In this document: in pieces, positions 32,758 to 42,463 of the stretch
Position numbering within the stretch: position 1 is the first letter of the stretch
How the letters are laid out: every line of letters begins with the position of its first letter
NCBI GenBank assembly: GCA_013376985.1
Contig: JACABB010000013.1
Coordinates: forward strand, 50,895-114,894
Reading direction: 5' to 3'
From: Bacteroidales bacterium
GTDB taxonomy: Bacteria; Bacteroidota; Bacteroidia; Bacteroidales; Tenuifilaceae
Length of the DNA stretch: 64,000 bases
Program-made: the position numbers and the translations under genes
The notes under the pieces: model-generated
Databases searched by the model: none
The model's input: only the letters and a program-made list of their open reading frames with translations
What the model was told of the DNA's origin: nothing

Positions 32758-33756
32758 ATGGAACTATTTAAGCCAATGAATAATATGGATAGCAACAAGA
32801 GTATCTTAAAGAAAGAGTTGCCAGTTGAAAGAGTTAAAGTATTAATTATTGGTTCGGGGCCTGCAGGGTATACCGCTGCTATATATGCTTCAAGAGCAAA
32901 TCTCAATCCAGTGCTTTACGAAGGAATTCAACCTGGAGGGCAATTGACAACAACGACTGAAGTTGATAATTTTCCTGGTTATCCCGATGGGATTACTGGC
33001 CCAGCGATGATGGAAGATTTAAAGAAACAGGCTGCTCGCCTTGGTGCTGATATTCGTTTTGGCATTGCAACATCTGCGGATTTATCATCACAGCCTTACA
33101 AAGTAACAATTGATGACGAGAAAATTATTGAAACCGAAGCATTAATTATTGCTACAGGAGCAACTGCAAAATATTTAGGGCTAGAATCTGAAGAAAAATA
33201 CAAAGGTCAAGGAGTTTCCGCTTGTGCTACCTGCGATGGATTCTTTTATAAAGGACAGAATGTTGCTGTTGTTGGTGGTGGCGATACTGCGGCCGAAGAG
33301 GCTACCTATCTTTCAGGGCTTTGCAAAAAAGTGTATTTAATTGTTCGCAAACCATATTTACGCGCTTCAAAGGCAATGCAGGAGAGGGTTATGAAAACTC
33401 CTAACATTGAAGTGCTTTTTGAGCATACAACAAAAGAAATTCTAGGTGATATTAATGGTGTAACTGGAGTTCTCCTCGAAAATATATCCAAGGGTGAACT
33501 TATAAAGAAGGATATAACCGGATTCTTTGTAGCAATAGGACACCAACCCAATTCCGACATATTTAAACCATGGATTCAAACTGATGAGGTTGGCTATATC
33601 AAAACAATACCGGGTACAAGTAAAACAAATATTTCGGGAGTGTTCGCTTGTGGCGATGTGCAGGATTCACACTACCGTCAGGCAATTACCGCAGCAGGAT
33701 CTGGCTGTATGGCTGCTATTGATGCTGAAAGGTATATAGGTGAACGAAAGTTTTAA
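32758..33756 (+). CDS. trxB: Thioredoxin reductase
   Basis: Protein of 332 residues, NADPH-dependent flavoenzyme that reduces thioredoxin in the cytoplasm. FAD motif VLIIGSGPAGYTAAIYASRA, redox-active CATCDG, NADPH motif VAVVGGGDTAAEEATYL and the C-terminal FAD motif GVFACGDVQDSHYRQAITAA are all intact. The first 20 or so residues are an extension compared with typical TrxB; the ATG at 32782 is a possible alternative start. It is the first chromosomal gene to the right of tRNA-Pro. Confidence 0.95.
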   Translation: MELFKPMNNMDSNKSILKKELPVERVKVLIIGSGPAGYTAAIYASRANLNPVLYEGIQPGGQLTTTTEVDNFPGYPDGITGPAMMEDLKKQAARLGADIRFGIATSADLSSQPYKVTIDDEKIIETEALIIATGATAKYLGLESEEKYKGQGVSACATCDGFFYKGQNVAVVGGGDTAAEEATYLSGLCKKVYLIVRKPYLRASKAMQERVMKTPNIEVLFEHTTKEILGDINGVTGVLLENISKGELIKKDITGFFVAIGHQPNSDIFKPWIQTDEVGYIKTIPGTSKTNISGVFACGDVQDSHYRQAITAAGSGCMAAIDAERYIGERKF

Positions 33757-33758
33757 TC

Positions 33759-33786
33759 AAAAAAAGCCCCGCTTGGGGCTTTTTTG
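33759..33786. terminator. Bidirectional terminator between trxB and the PLP enzyme
   Basis: AAAAAGCCCC-GCTT-GGGGCTTTTT is a perfect 10-bp stem with A- and T-runs at its ends, so it works for both convergent genes. Confidence 0.9.
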
Positions 33787-33800
33787 CTATTTAATAGGCT

Positions 33801-35042
33801 TTAGAATTGAGCAACTTTGACTTTATCGTATTTCCCTGCTAAAAGTTTATCACGACATTCAGCGAAAGCAGCAATAGTTTGCTTCACATCATCTAATGAG
33901 TGAACTGCAGTAGGAATAAGACGTAAAAGAATTTGACCTTTAGGTATTACAGGATATACTACTAGTGAGCAAAATATGCCATAATTCTCTCTCAGATCAA
34001 ATACTAGATTCGCAGCTTCTGGGACTCCACCTACCATGTAAACAGGAGTAACTGGCGATTCAGTTTTGCCAATATCGAATCCCATTTCCCTAAGGCCTTT
34101 TTGAAGAGCGTTAACCACTTCCCAAAGTTTGTCTTTAAGTTCAGGTTTGGACTGTAGAAGTTCTAAACGCTTAAGCGCTCCATAAACCATCGGCATTGGA
34201 AGCGATTTTGCATATATCTGTGAACGAAGATTATAGGTTAAATATAAAATAACCTCCTCCTCAGCAGCTACAAAACCACCAATTCCTGCCATACTTTTTG
34301 CGAATGTGGAGAAGTAAATATCAATTTTGTCCTGAACTCCAAAATGTTCACCAGTGCCTGCGCCTGTTTTACCCATGGTTCCAAATCCATGAGCATCATC
34401 AACAAGTAAACGGAAGTTAAATTCATTCTTAAGTTCAACAATTCCTTTTAGGTTACCTAAATCACCGGCCATCCCAAAAACTCCTTCGGTAATAACTAGA
34501 ATGCCTCCCCCAGTTCGTTCAGTCCATTTAGTTGCACGTTCAAGTTGTTTATGGCAACTTTGAATATCGTTATGAGGAAAAACAAACCTTTTACCAGGGA
34601 ATAGCCTTAAACCATCAATTATACAGGCATGTGCATCTGAATCATAAACAACAACATCATTCCTGTTAAGAAGGGCATCAATAATTGATACCATACCCTG
34701 ATAGCCATAGTTTAGAAGGTAGGCCGCAGGTTTTCCAACAAAAGCAGCTAGTTTTTGCTCCAACTCCTCATGCTTACGGGTTTGCCCGCTCATCATTCGG
34801 GCACCCATAGGATACGCCATACCGAATTGCGCGGCTGCTTCAGCATCAGCTTTACGAACCTCGGGGTGGTTCGCTAACCCTAAATAGTTATTCAAACTCC
34901 ATGTAAGAACTTCTTTTCCACGAAAATTCATTCTTGGTTTGATTTCCCCCTCAAGTTTTGGAAAGGCAAAATATCCATGAGCCTGATTTTGCCACTGTCC
35001 AATAGGACCCATCCCTTTTTTGATCTTATCAAATATATCCAC
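33801..35042 (-). CDS. Alpha-oxoamine synthase family PLP enzyme
   Basis: Protein of 413 residues of the 2-amino-3-ketobutyrate CoA ligase / serine palmitoyltransferase / 8-amino-7-oxononanoate synthase group. These PLP enzymes condense an amino acid with an acyl-CoA. Visible are the substrate region WSLNNYLGLANHPEV, VVYDSDAHACIIDGLR, the PLP Asp in LLVDDAHGFGTMGKTG and the Schiff-base Lys in FSTFAKSMAGIGGFVAAEE. Serine palmitoyltransferase (sphingolipid synthesis) is possible because sphingolipids are common in this phylum, but the exact substrate cannot be read from sequence. It is divergent from the bamD operon. Confidence 0.85.
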   Translation of the reverse strand: MDIFDKIKKGMGPIGQWQNQAHGYFAFPKLEGEIKPRMNFRGKEVLTWSLNNYLGLANHPEVRKADAEAAAQFGMAYPMGARMMSGQTRKHEELEQKLAAFVGKPAAYLLNYGYQGMVSIIDALLNRNDVVVYDSDAHACIIDGLRLFPGKRFVFPHNDIQSCHKQLERATKWTERTGGGILVITEGVFGMAGDLGNLKGIVELKNEFNFRLLVDDAHGFGTMGKTGAGTGEHFGVQDKIDIYFSTFAKSMAGIGGFVAAEEEVILYLTYNLRSQIYAKSLPMPMVYGALKRLELLQSKPELKDKLWEVVNALQKGLREMGFDIGKTESPVTPVYMVGGVPEAANLVFDLRENYGIFCSLVVYPVIPKGQILLRLIPTAVHSLDDVKQTIAAFAECRDKLLAGKYDKVKVAQF

Positions 35043-35529
35043 GATTGTAATTATTTGGTTGATACAATTATTAATTAAAATCTAACAAAAGTACATTTTT
35101 TTGATTACTAACAAAAGATTTGTGTTTTTCATGAAATTTTATTGAACTACACTGCTGATTTATAGTAAGATGAAAAAATAATAAAAAACGTTAGTATATT
35201 CCTATTGTGGAATATACTTATTCTTTTTAGGGTTTTCAGAACTTTTAAAATTGGTTTATTAGGTTGAAGTCAGCAAGTAGAAGTTAAAAACTAGCAACTT
35301 GGTTATATATACCTAATGTATAAAATTTATTTTTAAGCGATTTAACCTTAAGTAGGTGATTTGAAAAGTGAAATTTAGTTAAACGTAATATAAAAAATCA
35401 ACTTTTGATAAAAAAAATGTTCAGTTTAACTAATTCTTTCTAACTTTGCCTGCTTATTAGAAAGTGGCATATACAATAAAGATAGCCCTTTTCGGTTATA
35501 AATAAAATCTTGCCTTTGAATTGAAACCT
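35043..35529. other. Divergent promoter region before the bamD operon
   Basis: AT-rich region of 487 bp. AGTATATTCC-TATTGT-GGAATATACT (35193-35218) is a perfect 10-bp inverted repeat, an operator or terminator candidate. TAACTTTG at 35441-35448 fits the Bacteroidetes -7 box and probably belongs to the bamD operon, about 80 bp before its start codon. Confidence 0.5.
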
Positions 35530-36327
35530 ATGATAAAAAAAATTAATGTTTTATTTTGTCTATTCGTGATAAGTATTGTTTTACTTAGTTGTAGCGGATT
35601 TGAAAAAGTTCTAAAGAGTAAAGACTATAACTATAAGTATAAGAAGGGATTGGAGTATTTCAAGAAAGGCGATCACTATCGCTATACTGCCATTTTTGAG
35701 CAGTTGGTTCCAATCTATTCTGGAACACTTAGGGCTGATACTGTTCAGTATTATTATGCTTTAGGGAACTATAATCAAGGCGATTACATTCTGGCAGGAC
35801 ATTACTTTGATACCTTCCGGAAAACTTATCCGAGAAGTGTATTTACAGAAGAAGCAGAGTATATGTATGCCTATTGTTTTTACGAGTCTTCACCTCGCCC
35901 AGAACTTGATCAGGAGAATACTCTTTCAGCTATAGCTGCATTCTCCGAATACATCTCAAAATATCCTAATTCTGATAAAAAGAACGATGTAAGTAAGTTC
36001 TTGAATGAATTAAAGGATAAGCTAGTCGAAAAATCATACCTTAGTGCTAAATTGTACTATAATGTGAGTGAATATAAGGCTGCAATTGTTGCTCTTAAAA
36101 ATAGCCTGCGAGATTTTCCGAATAGCAAATATCGTGAAGAGCAACTTTTTCTTATTGTAAAATCTGCATACACCTTGGCTGATAATAGCGTTAGAACTAA
36201 ACAAAAGGAGAGGTATCAATCTACGATTGATGAGTACTATACATTTATTGGGGAGTACCCTCAAAGTGAATACGCTAAGGAGGCAAAAAAAATGTATGAA
36301 GCATCTATGAAATTTTTAGGAAACTAA
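35530..36327 (+). CDS. bamD: Outer membrane assembly lipoprotein BamD
   Basis: I start at ATG 35530 (MIKKINVLFC); a TTG nine bases upstream is in frame. The protein has 265 residues with a lipoprotein signal (ISIVLLSCSGFEKVLKSKD) and TPR units (ALGNYNQGDYILAGHYFDTF, ISKYPNS, YTFIGEYPQSEYAKEA), the BamD layout. BamD works with BamA to fold outer-membrane proteins. It heads the conserved run bamD-rpoZ-coaBC-DUF4835-recN. Confidence 0.92.
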   Translation: MIKKINVLFCLFVISIVLLSCSGFEKVLKSKDYNYKYKKGLEYFKKGDHYRYTAIFEQLVPIYSGTLRADTVQYYYALGNYNQGDYILAGHYFDTFRKTYPRSVFTEEAEYMYAYCFYESSPRPELDQENTLSAIAAFSEYISKYPNSDKKNDVSKFLNELKDKLVEKSYLSAKLYYNVSEYKAAIVALKNSLRDFPNSKYREEQLFLIVKSAYTLADNSVRTKQKERYQSTIDEYYTFIGEYPQSEYAKEAKKMYEASMKFLGN

Positions 36328-36342
36328 ATTGAAACTTTATAT

Positions 36343-36675
36343 ATGGATTTCAAAAAAACCAATGCCAGTTCTACAACTGTAACTCGTGATTTAGATAAGC
36401 TCGATCGCGAAACTAATAATGTTTATGAGAGCGTTAGAGTTATCTCTAAAAGATCCAATAAGATTGGTCAGGAAATGAAGCAAGAGTTAAATCGTAAACT
36501 CGAAGAGTTTGCTTACTATACAGATAATCTTGAGGAGGTTTTTGAAAATCGTGAGCAGATAGAGATTTCTAAATTTTACGAGAGATTACCAAAAGCAACA
36601 CTCATTGCCACTCAAGAATTTTTGGAAGGAAAGCTATACTATAGAAAAGGCACAACCAACGAAGAGAAGCAGTAA
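36343..36675 (+). CDS. rpoZ: RNA polymerase omega-like subunit
   Basis: Protein of 110 residues, 15 bp after bamD. It matches the Bacteroidetes Rpb6/omega family: NVYESVRVISKRSNKIGQEM, then LNRKLEEFAYYTDNLEEVFE. Omega helps assemble the beta-prime subunit. The place between bamD and coaBC is the normal one in this phylum. Confidence 0.85.
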   Translation: MDFKKTNASSTTVTRDLDKLDRETNNVYESVRVISKRSNKIGQEMKQELNRKLEEFAYYTDNLEEVFENREQIEISKFYERLPKATLIATQEFLEGKLYYRKGTTNEEKQ

Positions 36676-36683
36676 TTTTACCA

Positions 36684-37916
36684 ATGCGGCTTAAAGGCAA
36701 ACATATTATTTTAGGTGTAACCGGAGGTATAGCAGCGTATAAGGCTGCTATACTTATTAGGTTACTTGTTAAAGAGGGTGCCGAGGTTAAAGTGATTATG
36801 ACTCCTTTAGCCAAGGAATTTATCACTCCGCTCACACTTGCTACTCTTTCAAAGAACCCTATTTTAATTGATTTCTTTAATCCCGAGAATGGCGATTGGA
36901 ATAGCCATGTTGACCTTGGTTTATGGGCAGATCTATATCTTATAGCACCAGCATCAGCTAATACTATGGCTAAAATGGCCAATGGTGTTGCAGATAATCT
37001 ATTGCTTACAACATATCTTTCGGCAAAATGTCCAGTAATGGTTGCCCCTGCGATGGATTTGGATATGTATAATCATCCTGCAACCCAAAGGAATATTAAA
37101 GTTTTACAAAGTGTTGGTAATATTGTGATTGAGGCTGCAACAGGAGAATTGGCAAGTGGACTTACAGGCAAGGGCAGAATGGAAGAACCTGAAAATATAC
37201 TAACTTCTGTTGTCGATTTTTTTTTGAATGAAAATAGATTTTCGAATATCAAAGTTTTAGTAACTTCTGGACCCACCTTTGAACCGATTGATCCTGTTCG
37301 CTTTATAGGAAATCATTCTTCAGGTAAAATGGGTTCATCTTTGGCCGAATCCTTGGCTCGACAAGGAGTTAAGGTTGTATTTATTACAGGCCCTGCTAAA
37401 GTTATCCCTAATCATCCTAATGTTGAAGTAATATCTGTAAAAACTGCAGAAGAGATGTATAATGCAGCATTAAGCAATTTCCCATCGGTTGATGGGGCAA
37501 TTATGGCTGCTGCGGTTGCCGATTATACTCCAACAATAGTAAGTAATTCAAAGATTAAAAGAGAAGGAGAGGAGTTAACAATAAAACTCAAACCAACAAA
37601 AGACATAGCTGCTTCTTTGGGTAAAACTAAAAGAGAAGATCAATTCCTAGTAGGTTTTGCTTTAGAAACAGACAATGAATTTGAGAATGCTTATAAAAAA
37701 TTAAAATCCAAAAACCTCGATTTTATTGTCCTTAATTCATTAAAAGATTCTGGTGCTGGGTTTAGTTGTGATACGAATAAAGTAACAGTTATTGATAAAG
37801 AGAATAAAAGATTATCAATAGATTTGAAATCAAAAACCGAAGTTGCGAATGAAATAGTCGACTTTATAGCCGAAAAATTTGATTGGCTTCGGGGTGAAGG
37901 AAAATCCTCACTTTAA
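36684..37916 (+). CDS. coaBC: Bifunctional phosphopantothenoylcysteine decarboxylase/synthetase
   Basis: Protein of 410 residues for two steps of coenzyme A synthesis. The CoaC half (flavoprotein) shows GKHIILGVTGGIAAYKA, the active His in WNSHVDLGLWADLYLIAPASA and the PAMDLDMYNHPATQRN loop. The CoaB half shows VLVTSGPTFEPIDPVRFIGN, GAIMAAAVADYTP and the KIKREGEELTIKLKPTKDI segment. The gene overlaps neither neighbour once the start of the next gene is set at 37930. Confidence 0.95.
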   Translation: MRLKGKHIILGVTGGIAAYKAAILIRLLVKEGAEVKVIMTPLAKEFITPLTLATLSKNPILIDFFNPENGDWNSHVDLGLWADLYLIAPASANTMAKMANGVADNLLLTTYLSAKCPVMVAPAMDLDMYNHPATQRNIKVLQSVGNIVIEAATGELASGLTGKGRMEEPENILTSVVDFFLNENRFSNIKVLVTSGPTFEPIDPVRFIGNHSSGKMGSSLAESLARQGVKVVFITGPAKVIPNHPNVEVISVKTAEEMYNAALSNFPSVDGAIMAAAVADYTPTIVSNSKIKREGEELTIKLKPTKDIAASLGKTKREDQFLVGFALETDNEFENAYKKLKSKNLDFIVLNSLKDSGAGFSCDTNKVTVIDKENKRLSIDLKSKTEVANEIVDFIAEKFDWLRGEGKSSL

Positions 37917-37929
37917 AAAACCACCAATT

Positions 37930-38844
37930 ATGCCATTGAAACGCTTATTGGGTATCTTCTTTATAGTTGCGCCTGCTTTTCTGACAGCACAGGAATTAAA
38001 GTGTAATGTTCAAATCAACTCTCAAAAAATACAAGGAACTAATCGGACTGTATATCAAACACTTCAAACTGCTATTTACGAGTTTATGAACAATACTTCG
38101 TGGACTAACCATGTGTATAATATCGATGAGCGGATTGAATGTAATATTGTTATTAACCTCAATGAACAAATAGGTTCTGATGAGTATAAAGGAACTATTC
38201 AGGTTCAGGCTCGTAGACCTGTATTCAATACATCGTACAATACAACGATGCTAAATTTCCTCGATAACTATTTCGATTTTAGATATCTGGAATTTAATAA
38301 ATTGGAATTTACCGAAACAACACATCTAAATAACCTTACCTCTGTATTAGCTTTCTACGCTTATATTATCCTCGGAATTGATTACGATTCTTATTCCTAC
38401 ATGGGGGGTACAGAATATTTTCAAAAGGCTGAGAAAATTTTGAATAATGCCCAAAATGCACCCGAAAGCGGTTGGAAAGCCTATGAGGGAAATCGTAAAA
38501 ATCGATATTGGATGATTGAAAATATTTTAGACGAGAAATATCGCCCAATTCGTGAGGTATATTATCGTTACCATCGTTTGGGTTTAGATTTAATGAATGA
38601 AAAGTTAATAGAGGGTAGGGCCGAAATTGTAGAATGTATGGCTTCTATTCAAAAAGTTTTTCGCGATAAACCCGATCCATACCTATTTTACATGCAGCTA
38701 TTCTTCGATGCTAAGAACGACGAACTGGTAAATTTATTTTCAGAATCTTACCCCGCTGAAAAAACTCGTGTTCTGAATATACTTACAGAAATTGATAACG
38801 CAAATGCATCGAAGTATAAGACAATTATGGAGCAAAAGAATTAA
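37930..38844 (+). CDS. DUF4835 secreted protein (PorD-like, type IX secretion related)
   Basis: ATG 37930 is chosen because it gives a proper signal peptide (MPLKRLLGIFFIVAPAFLTA) and avoids the coaBC overlap that the upstream ATG at 37879 would create. The protein has 304 residues of the DUF4835 family, found between coaBC and recN throughout Bacteroidetes and annotated in some databases as the type IX component PorD. Motifs seen: CNVQINSQKIQGTNRTVYQT, RRPVFNTSYNTTMLNFLDN and YYRYHRLGLDLMN. Periplasmic location is expected. Confidence 0.85.
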   Translation: MPLKRLLGIFFIVAPAFLTAQELKCNVQINSQKIQGTNRTVYQTLQTAIYEFMNNTSWTNHVYNIDERIECNIVINLNEQIGSDEYKGTIQVQARRPVFNTSYNTTMLNFLDNYFDFRYLEFNKLEFTETTHLNNLTSVLAFYAYIILGIDYDSYSYMGGTEYFQKAEKILNNAQNAPESGWKAYEGNRKNRYWMIENILDEKYRPIREVYYRYHRLGLDLMNEKLIEGRAEIVECMASIQKVFRDKPDPYLFYMQLFFDAKNDELVNLFSESYPAEKTRVLNILTEIDNANASKYKTIMEQKN

Positions 38845-38871
38845 CTTACAACCTCTATAATTTATATCCTT

Positions 38872-40536
38872 ATGCTTAAGAATCTGCACATTCAAAACTA
38901 TGCATTAATTGATCGACTCGATATAGAGTTTCAGCAGGGATTAAACATTGTTACAGGTGAAACTGGAGCAGGTAAATCCATCCTTCTGGGTGCACTTTCG
39001 CTTTTGCTTGGTCAGCGTGCCGATACTTCGGTTTTAAAAGATACGAGTAGTAGTTGTATTGTTGAGGGACTTTTTAACTTCACTGGGTATAACCTTAACG
39101 ATTTTTTTGCGGATAACGATATCGATTACTATGATAACACTATCATTCGTCGGCAAATTAATGAATCCGGAAAATCAAGAGCTTTTATTAATGAAACGCC
39201 TGTTAATCTTAATGTTTTAAAAGATTTAGGTTCATTAATTATTGATATTCATTCTCAACACGAGAATCTACTTTTAGGAAATGGGCAATTTCAGATGAAT
39301 GTGCTCGATTCATTCGCTTCATTGGCTGATGATTTAAATAGGTATAAGGATCAATTCAAACTTTATCAAAGCAATAAAGTTGAACTCGAAAAACTTTTAT
39401 CAGAATCAACAAATACTCGCAAAGACTTAGACTATCTTCAATTTCAGTTAAATGAATTAATTCAAGCAAAACTAAAGGTAGGTGAATTGAACGAGTTGGA
39501 GATTTTGCAACAGCAACTAACCCATGCAAATGAGATTAAACTATCACTCCAATCTGTTGCTGATGCGTTGACCAACGATACTATTTCTGCTGTCAATATG
39601 CTTAAAGATACAGAATCAAGTTTGAAGAGAATTTCAAATTTTTTTCCTGACGCAATTGATTTAGAGAAAAGAGTTGAGAGTTGTAGGGTTGAACTTAAAG
39701 ACATATCCAACGAAATAGATCTTAAGAACGGTAGAGTGGATGTAGATCCAGCTCAACTTGAGTTTGTATCCTCTCGTTTAGACCTTTTGTATGCACTTCT
39801 TCAAAAGCATAGACTTGACTCAATTGACGATCTAATATTGTTAAGAGATGAAATTGATTCTAAGGTCAATTTTATTAGTAATCTTGACTTTAACCTTGAC
39901 CAGAAAAAGAAAAATCTAGCAGATATTGAAAAACAACTTAATACTCTAGCCCAAGCATTGAGTAACAGGAGAAAAGCGGCAATACCTATAATTGAGAATA
40001 ATATTATTGATTTATTAGTGCAATTGGGAATTAAGCATGCTGCTTTCAAAGTTGATATTCAAAAAAACGAAATTTTTCAAGTTAGTGGAACTGATAGAAT
40101 AACTTTTTTATTCTCAGCAAACAAGCAAATCCCTTTGCAAGAACTATCTAAAGTTGCTTCTGGTGGCGAACTATCAAGATTGATGCTTAGTTTGAAATCA
40201 ATGATGATAAAATCATCAGGATTACCCACCATTATTTTTGACGAGATTGATACTGGTGTGTCTGGAGAAATTGCCGATAAGGTTGGTAATATCATTCATG
40301 ATATGGCTGACGGAATGCAAGTTATTAATATTACCCACCTGCCACAAATAGCATCTAAAGGGAAAAACCATTTTCTTGTGTATAAGGATAATCACTCTGC
40401 CAATTCAACAACAAAGATTAAACTTCTCGATAGCAAAGAGCGTGTAATTGAGATTGCAAAAATGTTAAGTGGCGAAAAACTCACGGAAGCGGCACTAACA
40501 AATGCAAAGGAGTTGCTATCGATGAATGGAAATTGA
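38872..40536 (+). CDS. recN: DNA repair protein RecN
   Basis: Protein of 554 residues, an SMC-like ATPase for double-strand break repair. Walker A is GLNIVTGETGAGKSILLGAL; a long coiled coil runs from about 160 to 370; the signature is ELSKVASGGELSRLMLSLKS and Walker B is LPTIIFDEIDTGVSGEIADK. The end (QVINITHLPQIASKGKNHFL) is typical. Last gene of the bamD operon. Confidence 0.95.
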   Translation: MLKNLHIQNYALIDRLDIEFQQGLNIVTGETGAGKSILLGALSLLLGQRADTSVLKDTSSSCIVEGLFNFTGYNLNDFFADNDIDYYDNTIIRRQINESGKSRAFINETPVNLNVLKDLGSLIIDIHSQHENLLLGNGQFQMNVLDSFASLADDLNRYKDQFKLYQSNKVELEKLLSESTNTRKDLDYLQFQLNELIQAKLKVGELNELEILQQQLTHANEIKLSLQSVADALTNDTISAVNMLKDTESSLKRISNFFPDAIDLEKRVESCRVELKDISNEIDLKNGRVDVDPAQLEFVSSRLDLLYALLQKHRLDSIDDLILLRDEIDSKVNFISNLDFNLDQKKKNLADIEKQLNTLAQALSNRRKAAIPIIENNIIDLLVQLGIKHAAFKVDIQKNEIFQVSGTDRITFLFSANKQIPLQELSKVASGGELSRLMLSLKSMMIKSSGLPTIIFDEIDTGVSGEIADKVGNIIHDMADGMQVINITHLPQIASKGKNHFLVYKDNHSANSTTKIKLLDSKERVIEIAKMLSGEKLTEAALTNAKELLSMNGN

Positions 40537-40630
40537 AGATACTACGCTGTCATTTTATTTCATTTTCACTATTTTTTAAACAAACTTTCTATTGATATGT
40601 TATTCGATGTACTAACTAAATAGATTAAGC

Positions 40631-41470
40631 ATGTCTAATAATTTACTTAAAGGGAAAAAAGGACTCATATTCGGGGCTTTGAACGAAAAATCTATTGCAT
40701 GGCAAGTTGCTGAACGTGCCTATGAGGAAGGTGCCGTTTTTGTGCTTACAAATACTCCTGTTGCAATGCGTTTGGGTAATATTAACGACCTAGCCTTAAA
40801 GTGTAATACTGTTGTAATCCCTGCAGACGCAACGAAAATTGAAGATGTTGAGCATCTTGTAAATGAAACAATGAAAATTTTAGGTGGAAAAATTGATTTT
40901 GTTCTCCATTCAATAGGTATGTCACCCAATGTTCGTAAGGGCAGGACTTATGATGATTTAGATTACGATTATTTACATAAAACATTAGATATTTCTGCAA
41001 TTTCATTCCATAAATTACTTCAGGTATGCTGGAAACTCGATGCAATTAGCCCATGGGGTTCTGTAGTTGCACTCTCTTATATTGCAGCGCAACGTACGCT
41101 TTATGGCTATAATGACATGGCGGATGCAAAAGCGTTATTGGAATCTATTGCTCGAAGTTTTGGGTATATCTACGGTCGCGAGCGTAGAGTTAGAATCAAT
41201 ACAATTTCACAGTCACCTACAGAAACAACCGCTGGGAGTGGGGTTATGGGATTCGATTCATTGGTTGATTTTACAGATCGAATGTCCCCGTTGGGAAATG
41301 CAGATGCTTATGAGTGTGCAAACTTTTGTATTACCCTTTTTAGCGATTTAACACGAAAAATTACAATGCAGAACCTATTCCACGATGGAGGTTTTTCAAG
41401 TATGGGTATGAGTAATAGGGCAATGGCTGTTTATAATAAGAACTTAGAGGAGTGTAAGGATTGCAAGTAG
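40631..41470 (+). CDS. fabI: Enoyl-ACP reductase FabI
   Basis: Protein of 279 residues, short-chain dehydrogenase fold, reduces enoyl-ACP in fatty acid synthesis. LKGKKGLIFGALNEKSIAW is the FabI-type cofactor loop, VLHSIGMSP the central strand, and SYIAAQRTLYGYNDMADAKA contains the catalytic Tyr-x-x-Met-x-x-x-Lys pattern. The C-terminus is slightly longer than in E. coli FabI. Confidence 0.93.
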   Translation: MSNNLLKGKKGLIFGALNEKSIAWQVAERAYEEGAVFVLTNTPVAMRLGNINDLALKCNTVVIPADATKIEDVEHLVNETMKILGGKIDFVLHSIGMSPNVRKGRTYDDLDYDYLHKTLDISAISFHKLLQVCWKLDAISPWGSVVALSYIAAQRTLYGYNDMADAKALLESIARSFGYIYGRERRVRINTISQSPTETTAGSGVMGFDSLVDFTDRMSPLGNADAYECANFCITLFSDLTRKITMQNLFHDGGFSSMGMSNRAMAVYNKNLEECKDCK

Positions 41471-41478
41471 CAATAAAT

Positions 41479-41514
41479 GATAAACCCCGGTTATTGCCGG
41501 GGTTTATCATTTAT
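41479..41514. terminator. Bidirectional terminator between fabI and rpoD
   Basis: ATGATAAACCCCGG-TTATTG-CCGGGGTTTATCAT is a perfect 14-bp stem placed between two convergent genes. Its right edge reaches the last bases of rpoD. Confidence 0.9.
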
Positions 41515-42371
41515 CCTAAATATGTTTTTAACAACTTACTTCTTGAAGTATGGCGTAATCTACGGATTGCTTTTTCTTTAATTTGGCGAACCCTTTCACG
41601 TGTTAACCCGAATTTTTCACCAATTTCCTCAAGGGTCATCTCTTGACATCCAATGCCAAAGAAAAGCTTAATAATATCGCGTTCACGTTCAGTCAGCGTT
41701 GCTAAAGCACGCTCAATCTCTCTGCTTAGTGATTCATTGATAAGCAGTTTATCGGCATTCGGTGAGTCACTATTGATCAATACATCTAGTAAACTGTTGT
41801 CTTCGCCATCAACAAATGGTGCATCAACAGATACGTGACGCCCACTTACCCTTAGAGTATCAGTTATTTTCTCCTTTGGGAGTTCTAGTAAATCAGCTAA
41901 CTCTTCAGGCGATGGAGTACGTTCAAATTCCTGTTCGAATTTTGAAAAAGCTTTGTTGATTTTATTTAAGGAACCAACCTGATTCAAGGGCAAACGAACA
42001 ATACGAGATTGCTCAGCTAACGCCTGTAATATCGATTGGCGAATCCACCATACAGCATAAGAGATAAATTTAAATCCACGAGTTTCATCAAACTTTTCAG
42101 CAGCTTTAATGAGACCAAGATTACCTTCATTAATTAAGTCGGGTAGGCTGAGCCCTTGGTTTTGATATTGCTTGGCAACGGAAACAACAAAACGTAAATT
42201 AGCTCTTGTTAGTTTCTCCAAAGCTTCTTGATCCCCTTTTTTAATTCGCTGGGCAAGTTCAACTTCCTCTTCAACTGTTATAAGTTCTTCTTTTCCAATC
42301 TCCTGCAAGTACTTATCCAGTGAGGCACTCTCCCTGTTAGTAATTGATTTTGTTATTTTTAACTGTCTCAT
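41511..42371 (-). CDS. rpoD: Primary sigma factor RpoD/SigA
   Basis: Protein of 286 residues, the short form of housekeeping sigma-70 typical of Bacteroidetes, without region 1.1 or the non-conserved insert. Region 1.2 starts [17 protein letters not shown]; region 2 contains [20 protein letters not shown] and [16 protein letters not shown]; region 4.2 is [20 protein letters not shown]. It reads the TTTG/TAnnTTTG promoters noted in this window. Confidence 0.95.
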   Translation of the reverse strand: MRQLKITKSITNRESASLDKYLQEIGKEELITVEEEVELAQRIKKGDQEALEKLTRANLRFVVSVAKQYQNQGLSLPDLINEGNLGLIKAAEKFDETRGFKFISYAVWWIRQSILQALAEQSRIVRLPLNQVGSLNKINKAFSKFEQEFERTPSPEELADLLELPKEKITDTLRVSGRHVSVDAPFVDGEDNSLLDVLINSDSPNADKLLINESLSREIERALATLTERERDIIKLFFGIGCQEMTLEEIGEKFGLTRERVRQIKEKAIRRLRHTSRSKLLKTYLG

Positions 42372-42463
42372 TTCGGGTCTGTAAAAATTTTTGCGAAGTT
42401 ATGCCATTTTAGTATTATAATCAAATCATTACTAATCGAAAAAGCATGGTTTTCAAAATAAAA

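Noticed and set aside
35521..35529. TTG start for bamD
   Set aside because: The ATG nine bases later gives a normal lipoprotein signal and is the more likely start.
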